A stretch of DNA of 64,000 bases, taken from positions 9,071,488-9,135,487 of the forward strand of contig OY720350.1 in assembly GCA_963082975.1 (NCBI GenBank). The letters are read 5' to 3'. This DNA is from Labia minor (taxonomy: Eukaryota > Arthropoda > Insecta > Dermaptera > Spongiphoridae). The notes under the pieces are model-generated. The model did no database searches. It was not told where the DNA came from and saw nothing but the letters and a program-made list of their open reading frames with translations. Below are positions 22,340-33,928 of this stretch, in pieces (within the stretch, counting starts at the first letter, position 1; every line of letters starts with the position of its first letter). A program made the translations under genes and the position numbers.

Positions 22340-23490
22340 CTTATTACAGTTCAGTTTACATTTATAAATATAATTGAATAAAGTATATCACATAGTGATT
22401 ACAAGAATCGAACTTTCTAAACATAAAGAAAGAACAAGTTATACTTCACATAAAGACATAAATATTTTATCTTTTCTAAATAATTTAATATGTAAATCAT
22501 ATTTTTTGTATATTTTATACAAAAGTTCAATTCCATATTTATAAATAAATTAGAAATATTAAAATGAATATCACAATACAATATATGCATTTTATAATTT
22601 ATGTTTTCATTTTAAATAATAATAATATACCTATTACGACAAATTAATTAATTAAGCTTTAAACCTACATCAGAACCTACATCTATATTTTAATATATTA
22701 TATTTATAATTTTAAATATATATATTATATTAAATTATATTTAAATTATCATTAAATTATTATAATATAATAAAATTAATATTAAAATTAAAATTCTTAT
22801 TAAATTTTATGTGAAAATGTTATTATTTTTAGATTATTTAATTTATTCCATGATGAAGTGGTCCTTCTATTATTATTATTATTATTATTATAAAGAGAGA
22901 ATATCTTTTGAATTACTATCAATATTTTCACTTCAATATCATTAAAATTAATTTCTTCATTTGTTATCATTGTATGACATTTTCTAAAGGTTTTTGTTTC
23001 TAAAAAAAAACAAAAAAAAACAGCTGTTATTGTAGTGTCTGTCCCATTCGTGCCGTTTGATTCTCTTCTTTCTTTAATATTTACTTTTAATTTGTAATTT
23101 AATTGGTCCGTCGATTTCTCTCTCATTCACTCGTTGCTCGATAACAAAAGAATTTCAATCAATATATTTGTAGGTTGATGTTAGCTCAACGGAAAATTTG
23201 ATACCGATTGAAAAATTAGAAATTGTAAATAAAATTTGATATCATTTATCTTTTATATTTCACCCTCTGTCTATTCTATTCTAGTCCCTCTCCTTTTAGT
23301 TGAATAATGGATAGAAGGCAACTAACTATATGAAATGAAAACTAACAAAATAATACCATATGTAGGTATATTATTTTACTTTTACTTAAGTACACAATAA
23401 TATCATTTTATACTTAAAGAAGTAGGTTTTTGTTAGTACCATATGTATTTATTATATATATATTGTATTAAATTCAATTTATCATTACAA
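22340..23490. other. AT-rich spacer
   Basis: AT-rich. A 108-codon minus-strand frame at 22800-23126 is dominated by simple-sequence composition (an ATT run becomes an asparagine stretch). A slightly balanced patch lies near 23030-23160. No supported gene. Confidence 0.45.
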
Positions 23491-23496
23491 AAAAAA

Positions 23497-23969
23497 AGGT
23501 GGAGTGCCTCCACTCGTCTATCTCGCAAATTTGAATTGGATTAATTAACATAATATATTATATTTAAATTAAATGTAATTAATTATAAATTAAAATTAAT
23601 AAATAATATTTATTAAACGAGCGCATGTTTGGCCAACTCTTTGTTGATGGTTGGGACCACGTCACGTGTTGGCGCCTGATTTGGAATGTGTTAAAAATTA
23701 ATTCCGGTACTTTCAGCGATTCAATCAAGCTGAAATTCTATATATATCAGTTTTATACAATTTTTAACCATGTGAAAAACTATCAAACATATGTCTTTAT
23801 TTTTACGGTCACTTTAGAGGAAAACAAAATCAAAACGTTGTAGGTAATGACCCTCTTCCGGTTGAGCTATATTTCTCAAAAGTTGATATAAAACTACGAA
23901 ATTTGAATAATTCCTGTATACCAAATTTCATTATTCTAGCTCAAACCGTTTTTGCGAGATAGTAAAAAT
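23497..23969 (-). mobile_element. Family A repeat, copy 3, internally deleted
   Basis: On the minus strand the 3' hairpin end lies at about 23497-23512 and the 5' end GATTTTTACTATCTCGC at 23969-23953. The microsatellite part is missing: the conserved middle (caaaccgtttttgcg) joins directly to the 5' repeat at a shared GCGA. Both termini are preserved, so it may have moved in this short form. Confidence 0.75.
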
Positions 23970-24420
23970 CATATATTTTGAAGATATACTTTACCTATTA
24001 CTTTTCTATAAACTACTGGGATATACCAATTTAATTCTAAATGGAATTAAAGAAAATAAATAAATAATTTAAATTATGAATTAAAATTATAATTAAACAA
24101 TGTTTATTTAAGTCTGATCTAATTTTTTTTAAATATCTATTTATTATAATTAAAATATTATTATACTTTTTCATTTACTTTCGTTTTCAGATTCAAAAAT
24201 ATAATTCTAATCCTGGAATTTTTCTTCGTGAGTTAATGAAATATGAATCTTAACGTTTCGGTGCTCAATTTCAAGTGTCATAGTTGTTGTTTAGAATCCA
24301 ATAAATGGATTACTTACCATATTATATAATTTTGAAGAATCCCTTAAGAATTACTCTGCAACTAAAACAATATTAAATGTCATCTGACAATGAGAAATAC
24401 CATTTCTATCATATAAATAT

Positions 24421-24985
24421 AAAGAGTGTCCAAAAAAAATATGTCGCATCTTAAAGCGTCTGTGTATGAAATGCTACATTCCAACACTACTCCAACCTCT
24501 CTTTGAAGTTAATCCTGACCAGAGAGTTCAATTCTGTGAATGGTACTTTGCAAAATATGCAGAAGATGCAGAGTTTCCATACAAAATTGTTTGGAGCGAT
24601 GAGGCCACCTTTAAATTCAATGGCTCAATTAATAGCCATAATTGCACCTAACATATTCTATTGGGGTGCTGTAAATCCTCTTGCTACAGTTAAACACCAT
24701 TTAAATTTACCAAAGGTAACAGTGTGGTGTGGGATATCATCATTGGGCATAATAGGACCATTTTTGTTTCAACGAATCTGTCAATGGTGACAGGTACCTA
24801 ACCTTGTTGCAGGAATCCGTTGGTCCACACATTGAAGATATGTTTGATGATAACGACGAAATTTACTTTTTAATTTTAATTATGTCTTTCTTCTGTAATT
24901 CAAGCGTTTAAACTTGTCTTTATATTCATAAATAATCTTTTTATAGTCATTCAAAGTGTTAGTATGTTTTTTTGACACACCCCGT
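24421..24985 (+). mobile_element. Deleted Tc/mariner-superfamily transposon
   Basis: The ends are related inverted repeats: AGTGTCCAAAAAAAATATG on the left and, from the right, ACGGGGTGTGTCAAAAAAAC. TA lies at the borders. The interior is part of a transposase gene. The 3' half of the gene is missing. Confidence 0.75.
24466..24880 (+). pseudogene. Tc3-like transposase fragment
   Basis: One frame reads [20 protein letters not shown] and [16 protein letters not shown], with the first catalytic aspartate in WSDEATF. A shift of frame leads to [15 protein letters not shown] and [20 protein letters not shown] further shift gives [20 protein letters not shown]. This order matches insect transposases of the IS630-Tc1-mariner superfamily often labelled Tc3. 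The second and third catalytic residues and the DNA-binding N-terminus are absent, so it is inactive. Confidence 0.8.
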
Positions 24986-24989
24986 ATAT

Positions 24990-25630
24990 TTCATACAAAA
25001 TAAAAATCTTTAATAAATACTTAATATATGCAAGTTTTATTGAACTACTCATTTCTGATCAAACAGAGAACTTAATTGCATTACTTCACTCTTTTACCCT
25101 TTTTTTCGATGGATGACCGTAAAGAATTAAAAAAAAAACGATTTTCCCCAGTGAGAGAGAGAAAGAGAGAATGACAACGAATGATGGGGTTCTGCAGGTA
25201 GACAGCAAGTAGACTGAATGTCTGCTACCGAATGCTGGTCAGCAGCCTGAACACGTTCTCTCTTTAATTTGTGCAAACTGAAATTGAGATGCTACGAATT
25301 ATAAAAAAAAACAATAAGTAAAGTTCATTTGATTCATAAAAATATAATTTAAATAAAAACAAAACCTTTATCAAAATCTAAATTAATTTATTGAATTTCT
25401 TTAATGAAAATATTGGAAATTACCAAGTTTTTTGTAAATTGATTTCGTTTTTTCCGACAGAGGATTTAATTATATTTTATCGAACACAACTTCATACTTA
25501 AACCGTATAATCATTAAATGTTTGGAGAGCTGTTATAGCAAGGGTTATGTATGAAAGTATCATCTAGATCAGTATTTTGCCAACAAATATTTATTCACTA
25601 TACGAAAATTGTCTTTCAGTTAAAAAAAAA
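24990..25630. other. AT-rich spacer with a short island
   Basis: AT-rich except at 25130-25290. There a GA tract is followed by a balanced block with several AGAC/GTCT words (ggtagacagcaagtagac, then tgtctgctacc) that resemble Smad-type half sites. No gene. Confidence 0.35.
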
Positions 25631-25633
25631 TTA

Positions 25634-26235
25634 GGTGGATTGTCTCCACTCGACTATCTCGCAATTTGAATTGGATTAAATAACATAATATATTATATTT
25701 AAATTAAAGTTAATTAATTATAAATTAAAATTAAAAAATAATAGAAAATATTTATTAAAACAGTGCATGTTTGGCTCTTTGTTGATGGCACCACGTCACG
25801 TGTTGGCGCGTGAGATTTGTAGTGTTAAAAAATTAATTCCAGTACTTTCATCAGTTCAATCAAGCTGAAATTCTATATATAGCAGTTTTATACAATTTTT
25901 AATCATGTGAAAAATTATCAAACATATATCTTTATTTATACGGTCACTTTAGAGGAAAAAAATCAAAACGTTGTAAGTAATGACCCTCTTCCGGTTGAGT
26001 TACATTTCTCAAAAATTGATAGTAAACTACGAATTTTGAATAATTCCCGTATACCAAATTTCATGATTCTAGCTCAAACCGTTTTTGCGAAATCTTGTCT
26101 ACACACACACTCACAGATATTTTTCTCAACCTTAGTAAAAATGATTCAAGAACCTTCGAAACCTATAAAAACATCAAAATCTCAATATCGAAAATTTTCG
26201 TGATCGCAATACTATCTCTGGCGAGATATTAAAAA
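25634..26235 (-). mobile_element. Family A repeat, copy 4
   Basis: A nearly complete copy on the minus strand. The 3' hairpin end is at about 25634-25652, the TA-rich tract and conserved middle follow, and a CA microsatellite lies near 26101. The 5' end with TATCTCGCCAGAGATAGTAT is at about 26232-26208. Confidence 0.8.
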
Positions 26236-26569
26236 AAAAATACTTTCTGAACAATCTAATACTTTAACAATACTCATATATAGAAAATATAGAAATAATA
26301 AGTTGTTCAATAAGTTCACGGAACTGAAATGAAATGAAATAAAATGAAGAAACCAACCTATTTTGCAAATAGTTTTTTGAAACCCAAATTAACATTCAAA
26401 ATATTACCCAATGTGCCCAATGAAATATCTAAAGGCTCTTTTAAATCTCTTTCAGTCAATCGACTGTCTTCCAATACCATATCTTATCGCTCCGCGAACT
26501 TATTGAACAAAATGTATATAATAATCTCCAAAAATTAATATTAAAACCTTAAAAATCAAAAATTGTTAT
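26236..26569. other. Unassigned spacer
   Basis: AT-rich. A 64-codon frame at 26344-26538 has no recognisable domain. The words gttgttcaataagttcacgg near 26300 could be a decayed transposon end. Confidence 0.35.
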
Positions 26570-27800
26570 GGGTCATTCCACGTCAATTCAACCAGAAAAT
26601 AGTCATTTTTTCACCCAAAATCTCAGATTTTTATGAAAATTGGTAAATACGTTCTATTTATAAACATGAAAAACACCACCAAATTTTAATTTTTTATCTC
26701 ACATAGTTTTTGAGTAATGGCAGTTTAAAGATTGGCGTTTTTAAATTTCCGAGCCTCGTATAAGGCCAAATAAAACATGTATTGGAGAAGAAAATAATTT
26801 CTCATTCACTTATTTAACGTCCTATCTTGTTGAAATTTTTAAGGCATGTTCTTATAACTATGATAACCCTGTACCTCATCTTGAATCACAAAAGAGAAAT
26901 TCTCGCTGAAGTCAATTGATTGATAGAATGGCTTGATTTGGCGCGCAGTTATCCTTTAGACTTTTAAAATAGCTCGACTGACTTTTTGCAATATAAGAAT
27001 TTGGGATCAATTTTTCTATTTTTGTTGTTAGTTCATCAATAAATTCATCAATGGTTGAAGTTTGAGTTATCATCTGTGTCCTGTCTGTAGCTACCCACTG
27101 TTTGAATTCGATCCTATCTTCTTCCTCAGTTTTCAAACTTTGGTTGTAAGAATGCTGTTAAACTTTCCTTCGATGGACATTTTTAGGTAAAAATATTTTA
27201 TTTAATATTAAAATGTCTAATTATTAACAATATTCAGCCATTGAGACTCTCATATTGCTCATAATTAATGTGTTGTAACTTGCAGTGGTCTTAGTAAATA
27301 GAAGGAGGCAAATACACAAAACTTTTATTTTATTAAATTAAAGCCCATTTCATGTAGATAATTTAGGAAAAAAAAAGTTCTTGATTATCTCATTCCCTTG
27401 TCGTGATATTTCATTTTACGCTAAACTTTGTTTGTAATTTTAAAATTTTATAATATCCAACCTATAATTTTTTTAAAAATATTTTGGGGTCCGTTACATT
27501 TTTTTTACAATTCCTCATAGTTATAAGAACATGCCTTAAAAATTTCAACAAGATAGGACGTTAAATAAGTGAATGAGAAATTATTTTCTTCTCCAATACA
27601 TGTTTTATTTGGCCTTATACGAGGCTCGGAAATTTAAAAACGCCAATCTTTAAACTGCCATTACTCAAAAACTATGTGAGATAAAAAATTAAAATTTGGT
27701 GGTGTTTTTCATGTTTATAAATAGAACATATTTACCAATTTTCATAAAAATCTGAGATTTTGGGTGAAACGGCCTGGATGAGTTGACGTGGAATGACCCT
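26570..27800 (-). mobile_element. DNA transposon with about 290-bp inverted repeats
   Basis: The ends are long inverted repeats (26571-26866 and 27515-27800), nearly identical except for about 30 bases close to the tip. They start GGGTCATTCCACGTCAA. The 650-bp centre carries a transposase-like remnant on the minus strand. I recognise the protein type from arthropod genomes but cannot place it confidently in a superfamily. The target duplication is unclear. Confidence 0.75.
26912..27180 (-). pseudogene. Remnant of an unclassified transposase-like protein
   Basis: One frame near 27180-27125 reads CPSKESLTAFLQPKFEN and stops. In the next frame (27136-26912) come EDRIEFKQWVATDRTQM, TIDEFIDELTTKIEKLI and SYIAKSQSSYFKSLKDN. 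In the arthropod protein family I have in mind this order precedes a catalytic-looking DFAENY block, which is missing here. One frameshift and a large C-terminal loss are visible. The link to mobility rests on the flanking inverted repeats. The family name is not established. Confidence 0.5.
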
Positions 27801-28385
27801 ATATCTATACTACTATGTATAGAACATGAACATAAATCAGTATAAATCTTGTATATTGATGGAATGTTAATATTTCTTGCGGACAAATTATAAATTATAT
27901 TAAAAAATCATGATTTTAATAAATATAATCGATGCATTTTTATTGAATCTTAAAAAATAAGAGGAAAAAACATTTAACGTGCCGGCTTCTTTTTTATTTT
28001 AACAAAAATGTGATTGTAATATCATATAGAGATAGAAGAACCTAACTTGAATATAAAATTTCAATCTCTTGTCCCATTTATAGTCGAAGACGATCTTTCT
28101 CATGGCATTTATAGCCTACACACACAATTTGAATTCAAACAGACATGAATATGAATAATTAATTAAGTAATTCTTTAAACGTTTAATTTTTATTATAATA
28201 ATAATAATAATAATAATAAAATACACAAAAAAAATAAAAGAATAAAAGTAAATAAAAAACTGTTGAAAATTAATATCTGTTTGATATTATAAAACCCACC
28301 ACCTCCAACACAAGTAGCTTAAGGTGTTGTTTTTTTTGTTTTTTGTTTTTTGTTTTTTTGTTTTTTGTTCTTTGATCTATGAATA
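27801..28385. other. AT-rich spacer
   Basis: AT-rich with an ATA repeat near 28196-28220 and a GTTTTTT repeat at 28327-28372. The latter is roughly mirrored by ACAAAAA units near 28600-28625. No gene. Confidence 0.45.
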
Positions 28386-28800
28386 ATAAAGGAGCAAGAC
28401 AAGGTCAAATAAAGATTTTCCTAAGTAAAGGGCATCCGTGTCCCTTCCGTCTTTCGTTCACGGAAAATTTCTTACGACACGACAAACATACGTAACCCTT
28501 TGGACCACGTGACCTGTGAAGTAAGAAGCCAGGAGTCAGAGCATCGTATTATCCCAAGTCTTGTCCGTTTTTTCTTCTTTAAGGGATTAGATCACAAAAA
28601 AAAAAAAAACAAAAAACAAAAAACAGGAAAATGTAACTGAGCCGCCATCCAATTTTCTTCATGTTTGCGAGCTGTTAATTCAGGGAGGGATTACTGGGTG
28701 ATTAATATTTACTAACTACTTGTCTCGACAATGCCAAGTCAAATACAAGTTGAAACGAGGCCCGCATTCTCCCTACCGACTTCTAATTCCTTAGACAATT
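28386..28800. promoter_or_regulatory. Putative conserved non-coding island
   Basis: Two balanced blocks (28420-28590 and 28625-28800) separated by an A run. They include CACGTGACC near 28506, and GGGATTAGATCAC near 28583 and GGGATTACTGGGTGATTAAT near 28687. GGATTA is the core bound by Bicoid/Otd-type homeodomains. A regulatory role is inferred. Confidence 0.3.
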
Positions 28801-29393
28801 TCTTTTCTTGGGGCCCCTTTTTTTCCTCTTCTTCCTTTCCCTTCTTTTAAGCATTTACCAACTGGTTTTATCAAGTTTTTTTTCCAAGTCTGTTTTTTTT
28901 TTTGCAATGGATGGCGAGCGAACCAGTTGACAGATGATAATTTTTTTTTTTTATTTTATTTTTTCTCTTTCTCTCTTTTAAAATGGGTAATACGAAGGAA
29001 TGGGTAAGTTCCCGGGAGAAAGAATTTTCAAGTTGAATTAATTGTAACTTTTTAGAAATGTAAAAATTAATCATTATTAAATAAAAAGAAAGGAAAATGA
29101 CTTTGGGATTAAAAGTGAAGTGATACAATAACGAGAAGAAAAAGTATTCAATTTTAAAAAACACAAATTTATCTCCCTTATGATTTATTTCTTATATTGA
29201 GCTTTCTCTATCCTCACTCTACTATATATTACTATATTATCAAATATATATAATTAAATTATTATATTTTAAATTATTACTCCATTACATATTTATAAGA
29301 TATAAGATGGAGAGGGTAGCCTCGTGGTTGATTCAATGGTTTATAGATAATTTATTATTATAATTTCTTTCACATAATTCTACCTAAATTAAC
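28801..29393. other. T-rich and AT-rich spacer
   Basis: T-rich, then AT-rich. A 97-codon minus-strand frame at 28871-29164 has simple-sequence composition. A scrap at 29307-29340 (gagagggtagcctcgtggttg) may be a tRNA-like SINE head. Confidence 0.4.
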
Positions 29394-29395
29394 TA

Positions 29396-29894
29396 CAGTA
29401 GAACCTTGATAACTCAAACCTCGGTAAATTAAAAACCTCGATAACTTCAAAAAATAATGTTTCCTTCCCAGCCCAAAACCTCAATAACTTAAAATACGCA
29501 ACCTTGATAACTTAAATATGTAATCTCTGAATTGGCCATCAGTAGGTGAAATCTTGAAGAAACAAGAATCAGGAGAAAGTCTTCAAGGTAAATGACGAAA
29601 AATTGTCGAATTCCCTAATTTAGAACAATGTTTGTTTACGTGGTTCAAACAGTGTCGAAACAAAAACATCAGTGAAAGAAAAAGCTGAAGAGTTTGCTAA
29701 TTCGCTGAAAATCAAAAATTTTTAAAGCCCATAATGGCTGGTTAGAGAATTTCAAGAAACGACATGATTTAGCCTTTAAAAAAATGTATTAACCTATTCG
29801 CCTATCCCTAACATAGACCCTTGATAACCTAAAACCTCTATAACTTAAAATATTTTGTGTTTCCCTTGGACTTTAACTTATCGAGGTTCTACTG
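29396..29894 (+). mobile_element. Pogo/Tigger-type transposon remnant
   Basis: Inverted termini CAGTAGAACCTTGATAACT (left) and CAGTAGAACCTCGATAAG (right, minus strand), flanked by TA on both sides. The same AACCTCRATAACTTAAA word recurs several times inside both ends, as in Tigger-like elements. A DNA-binding domain relic lies in the middle. Confidence 0.85.
29620..29797 (+). pseudogene. Pogo/Tigger transposase DNA-binding domain relic
   Basis: Three strips in different frames read LEQCLFTWFKQCRNKNIS, VKEKAEEFANSLKIKNF and KAHNGWLENFKKRHDLAF. Together they match the CENP-B/Tc5-type helix-turn-helix domain of pogo-family transposases (the NGWLxxFKxRH motif is diagnostic). At least two frameshifts separate them. 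The DDE catalytic domain is absent. Confidence 0.8.
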
Positions 29895-30149
29895 TATCTG
29901 GTACTTGTTGAAAAAGAAAAAAAATTACATACCACACACAAATACCCGAATGAGAATTGTAAAATTAATATGAATAACATTAAAAAATTAAAATCTTAAA
30001 TTTATGTTTATTTATAAAATATATACAATATTTTTATTAATTTTATTTATTTATTATTATATGAATTGATAAACTGAAATAACTCTATTTGTCCCTTTTT
30101 CTGCTTTCACATTCTCTATTTCATACATGAATTACCTTTTAATTTTATA

Positions 30150-30310
30150 ACCTGACAGTAATTGGAGCCGTTAGTCTCAGGTTATCACCACGCAGGTGGG
30201 CTTTGGATACGCATTTCCCACCTGGATTCGATATATGGCCTGGGGATTGAAGTTAGACTAGATATATACCTCTCACCTTTCACCTCGCTCCCTCTGTCTC
30301 TCTCGTCCTC
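30150..30310 (+). repeat. Possible tRNA-like SINE fragment
   Basis: A balanced stretch with a B-box-like CTGGATTCGATA near 30222, placed some 60 bases after a possible A-box. A CT-rich tail follows. There is no second copy in the window, so the assignment is tentative. Confidence 0.25.
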
Positions 30311-30849
30311 AAATTTTCACTTGAATAAGTTCATTAAATCATAACTATAAGATTTATTTTAAAAAACAAAAATCATAATAATAATATACTTACATACTAT
30401 TTAAAATTTACAATCATCTGAAGATATACAACCATTAAAGATATATTATGATGATAAACTACATTATTTTTATTGGCATCGAGTTTTATATCGAATGATT
30501 TAAAAATAAACTAAATCTGAAAACTAATTTGAATTTATTTTATTTCATATTATTCTTTTAAATGATAAAAACTAGTATTCTATGTTTAAGTGAAAGTAAT
30601 AACAAAACACAAATCTCTTGCAACTATAGTATTATTACATCATAAATATTTAAGAAGTTAATATTTTTTAAAAGTTTTTTTCTAAACATATTAATCGATT
30701 TAAAATCTAAAGTTTTAGTAGTCATAATTTTTGTTCTCATACAATAAATGGTATACAATAAAACGCACTAAATGTTCTCTGGTTCATCGGGGACAAAAGG
30801 ACCTTTTAGTCATAAACTTTAATATATGTATATATTGCATTGTAGTATA
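30311..30849. other. AT-rich spacer
   Basis: AT-rich, with no feature recognised. Confidence 0.5.
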
Positions 30850-31041
30850 CTATAGTCCGAGAGATGAAAGTTGGTGCACGAGCCAGTCCCCACCCTCGGC
30901 CAACCAGTTCCCGCGCTTGCCCCCACCATTCCAACGAAACTATACCGCGCAACTCTGTTGCGCATATCACATTTTTTATAGTTTGGTTTGAGAGAGTGGC
31001 CGCCACCCCTCACGCACCAACTTTCATCTCCCGGACTATAG
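30850..31041. mobile_element. GC-rich MITE
   Basis: Inverted repeats of 28 bases (CTATAGTCCGAGAGATGAAAG at the left, one substitution at the right) flanked by GTATA and TATAC. The 190-bp body is far richer in G and C than its surroundings. Open frames on both strands arise from this composition and are not credible genes. The superfamily is undetermined. Confidence 0.75.
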
Positions 31042-32087
31042 TATACCACTTTATTTATTTTATAAAAAGTCAGCAGCATTGAATTCTTTTATTTCACGAT
31101 TAAGCCAGAACTTTAAGATCAACGCACAACTAGCAAAGTATAATCTTTTATAAGGCGTCTGAATTCAAGAGAGCTTATTGCGCCCAACTTACTATAATTA
31201 TTGTAAATTGTTGAACTTTCTAAATCAATGAGACCCTTCTGAGACCCAAATTCATAGTGTATTGAGTTCGAGAATCGAGATATGGTAAACTACCAGATAT
31301 CTAAGAAGGTCTGCCACTACAATGCATATTTTCATATAAAAAAATCCATAAAATGGCTAACTGCTAATACTTTTATTTGAACTATTATTTTGTGAAGTTA
31401 TTTTATAATAAAAAAAAACAAGATTTTTTAAATAATATTTAAGAAATATGATTATTTAATAACGAATCATTTGCATCATAATGTTATTTCGTTTCTTTAT
31501 TGTCCAATAACATAAATGTAGGCTTTCATCAGTTTATATTTTAAATCATTTTTTTTTGTTATTTTTCCTCTCCTCGCTTATTTAATTTCATATATAATAT
31601 ATATACTTGGGTACATTTTATATATCCGTTTATAACATACATATAAATACAAACATCAAGGGGTTGTTAATAGAAGGATTTTATATTTTATGAAATTACA
31701 AAATATACAAGGTTTATTAAATGAAAGTTCAAACGAATTTTTAATCCATCTGCTTAAATTGTATATGTTCGTGCTAATATATGCTTTCGGCTTCCAATTC
31801 GGACTTATTAAAATATTTAGTAAACACATCTTTATTTCGAAATATACTTGACTACTAAATTTAATTTAATTTTAAATAGTTTTCACTTTATATTTTTATT
31901 TTTGAAAATGCATTTAAAAAAAAAGTAAAATTATTTTTTCTTAATTAATATATTATAACTAAAATGTTTTTTTTTTTCAATTTTATAATAGTTTTTTTTT
32001 AAATTTAAAAATCGTATTTTATTAAATTTCGATAATAAAGATGATCTTATGATAATTATATTTATAAAGTAACGATATTACTTAAAA
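31042..32087. other. AT-rich spacer
   Basis: AT-rich. A more balanced patch at 31100-31330 (tgagacccaaattcatagtg and similar words) has no recognised relatives. Confidence 0.45.
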
Positions 32088-32366
32088 AATGTGGCCAATC
32101 ACAGAACCGACCAAGGATTTGAAATAAATAAATTTTCAAACAGCATTATATATATATATATATATAAAGTATAAAAAAAAAATTTAAAAATTTGAATTAA
32201 AATGATTAAATTATATTATATTGGTTTTTATTTTTAGTTTAATTAATCAATTATTAATTACTGCTATATTTTAAGTGAAATATTTTCCGACAATGAATAT
32301 AAAATTAATACTTTGTAAACTTCCACTTCCGCTTTCCGGATATACACCAAAAGTTGATGAATTCAT
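32088..32366 (-). repeat. Degraded family B copy
   Basis: On the minus strand it matches the B 3' part (gaaccgaccaaggatttgaa) and, after an AT-rich stretch, the B middle (cttccggatatacaccaaaag reversed, 32325-32350). The hairpin end is mutated. It appears to be an old copy. Confidence 0.55.
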
Positions 32367-32574
32367 GTTAATCTTATCTTATTATGCTAGCTAAAATTGT
32401 ATATATCTATATATCTATATATAACCATTGGTTCTCAAAAACCGCTCTAACGATTTTTTTCAAATTCACACTAGATATAGTATTTATAAAGAAAAATTGA
32501 GTTTTATTGATCACATCTCTTGAAATTTACAGCTTCATTATTAATTTCTTAATTGAAAATTATATATGGGTGTG

Positions 32575-32669
32575 ACGTCATCAATTTTACTTCAATTAAT
32601 ATTTTTTTTATATTTAAAATATTTTAAAATAAAATAAATTTCGAAATAAAATTAAAAATATTTATTTTT

Positions 32670-32709
<40 letters not shown>

Positions 32710-33300
32710 TAATCTATTTATTAAACAACAAAATAAAATACGGATGGTTGACTCCCGCTTTTTTTTAAATGAATTGTATTAACATTTTTTTATATTTAAA
32801 ATATTTTAAAATTCATTATTTAATTTCGAAATAAAATTAAAAATATTTATTTTTAATAAAATATATATATATATTTATTAATCACTCTCAAAAAAAACAA
32901 AAACAAAAACAAAAAAACATATAATTCTTGCAAAGAGAGTAAAAATGTCATGTTAATTAACTAAATATATCAGTCTAATGGGTAAAGGCACTGTTTTGAA
33001 TAGTCAACTTAGCAGGATCGAAACCGGCGGAAAAAAATTTTTTTTTTTTTTTATCTATTATTTTTTAATAAATTACTATTTTATATTTATTTATTCATTG
33101 TTCTTTTATTAAATTTAATATTTATTAATATTATTTATTATTAATTTATATATGGACAAATGACACTCATATTGAAATTTGACTCCAGCCTTTTTTTTAA
33201 AAGATATTGTATTAATATTTTTTTTATATTTAAAATATTTTAAAATTTTTTATTTAATTTTGAAATAAAATTAAAAATATATATTTTAATAATATTTTAT
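32575..33300. repeat. Three dispersed AT-rich modules
   Basis: A strip of about 90 bases (tatatttaaaatattttaaa, then aaataaaattaaaaatat) occurs near 32600, 32790 and 33215. In the latter two it is preceded by a gactcc(c/a)gc(t)8 lead. A TA run lies at 32673-32704. This looks like tandem or nested duplication of an AT-rich element. Confidence 0.5.
32965..33035 (+). repeat. tRNA-like segment
   Basis: Contains A-box-like AGTCTAATGGGTAAAGG and, about 45 bases on, GGATCGAAACC, which is the B-box word typical of initiator tRNA-Met. The arms do not fold into a complete cloverleaf by eye. It is more likely a SINE head or tRNA relic than a gene. Confidence 0.3.
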
Positions 33301-33492
33301 AATTATAAATTACGATATATATTTATCATTCTTCCAATAAAAAAAAAATATTCATGCACTTAGAAACATATCTAATCTATCTATATACATATTTATGTAT
33401 TATTGAGGACCCCAAGTTCCATTCATTTTAATCAGATTGATGCAATGATGCAACATTTAATAATTGTAATCAGTAATTAAAGAATTGTATAT

Positions 33493-33713
33493 CAGCTCGG
33501 TGTCCCAAGTATTAATATTACCAGCCAAACCCAATATAATAATGAATTATTTTTTTTTAACTTAATTACCTAGCCGAGGCTCGGGGTCCCGGTGTGATCT
33601 TTTTTTTCGAGCGACAGCTCGGTATCCCAGGTATTAATATTACCAGCCAAACCCAATAATAATGAATCATTTTTTTTAACTTAAGTACCGAGCCGAGGCT
33701 CGGGGTCCCGGTA
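33493..33713. repeat. 122-bp tandem duplication
   Basis: Two units start cagctcggt(g/a)tccca at 33493 and 33615. Each holds attaatattaccagccaaac and ends with the palindromic ccgaggctcggggtcccgg. The second unit abuts the B fragment at 33714. Confidence 0.8.
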
Positions 33714-33928
33714 CTGATGCATTAAGTAAATATGTATTCCAAATTTTATCAAATTCCGTTGAGCCGTTCAAGCTGTACTCATCTTTGGACGGACGGACAG
33801 ACATCATGCTAAAAATACTTTTTTCTGTTAAGAAAATGCATGATTCGTGGAGATATGTAAAGATCTCCACATGTGAAATTTGGTGTGAAAACAATACCTC
33901 CCTTACTATCGTCAGTCGGTGAAAATGT
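33714..33928 (-). mobile_element. Family B 5' fragment
   Basis: On the minus strand it runs from the B 5' start (caccgactgacgatagtaag) through the TGTC microsatellite to the aaatttcatcaaaat-like strip. It ends where the tandem duplication begins. The 3' half is absent. Confidence 0.75.

Noticed and set aside
22800-23126. 108-codon minus-strand frame
   Set aside because: Composition follows simple repeats (an asparagine run from ATT units). No domain, and both flanks are AT-rich.
26570-27800. Polinton or other virus-like element because of long inverted repeats
   Set aside because: Only 1.2 kb long, no capsid, polymerase or protease trace. The central remnant fits a plain DNA transposon.
30731-31082. 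Several overlapping frames of 66-86 codons on both strands
   Set aside because: All lie across the GC-rich MITE with inverted ends. The frames mirror each other because of the inverted repeat.
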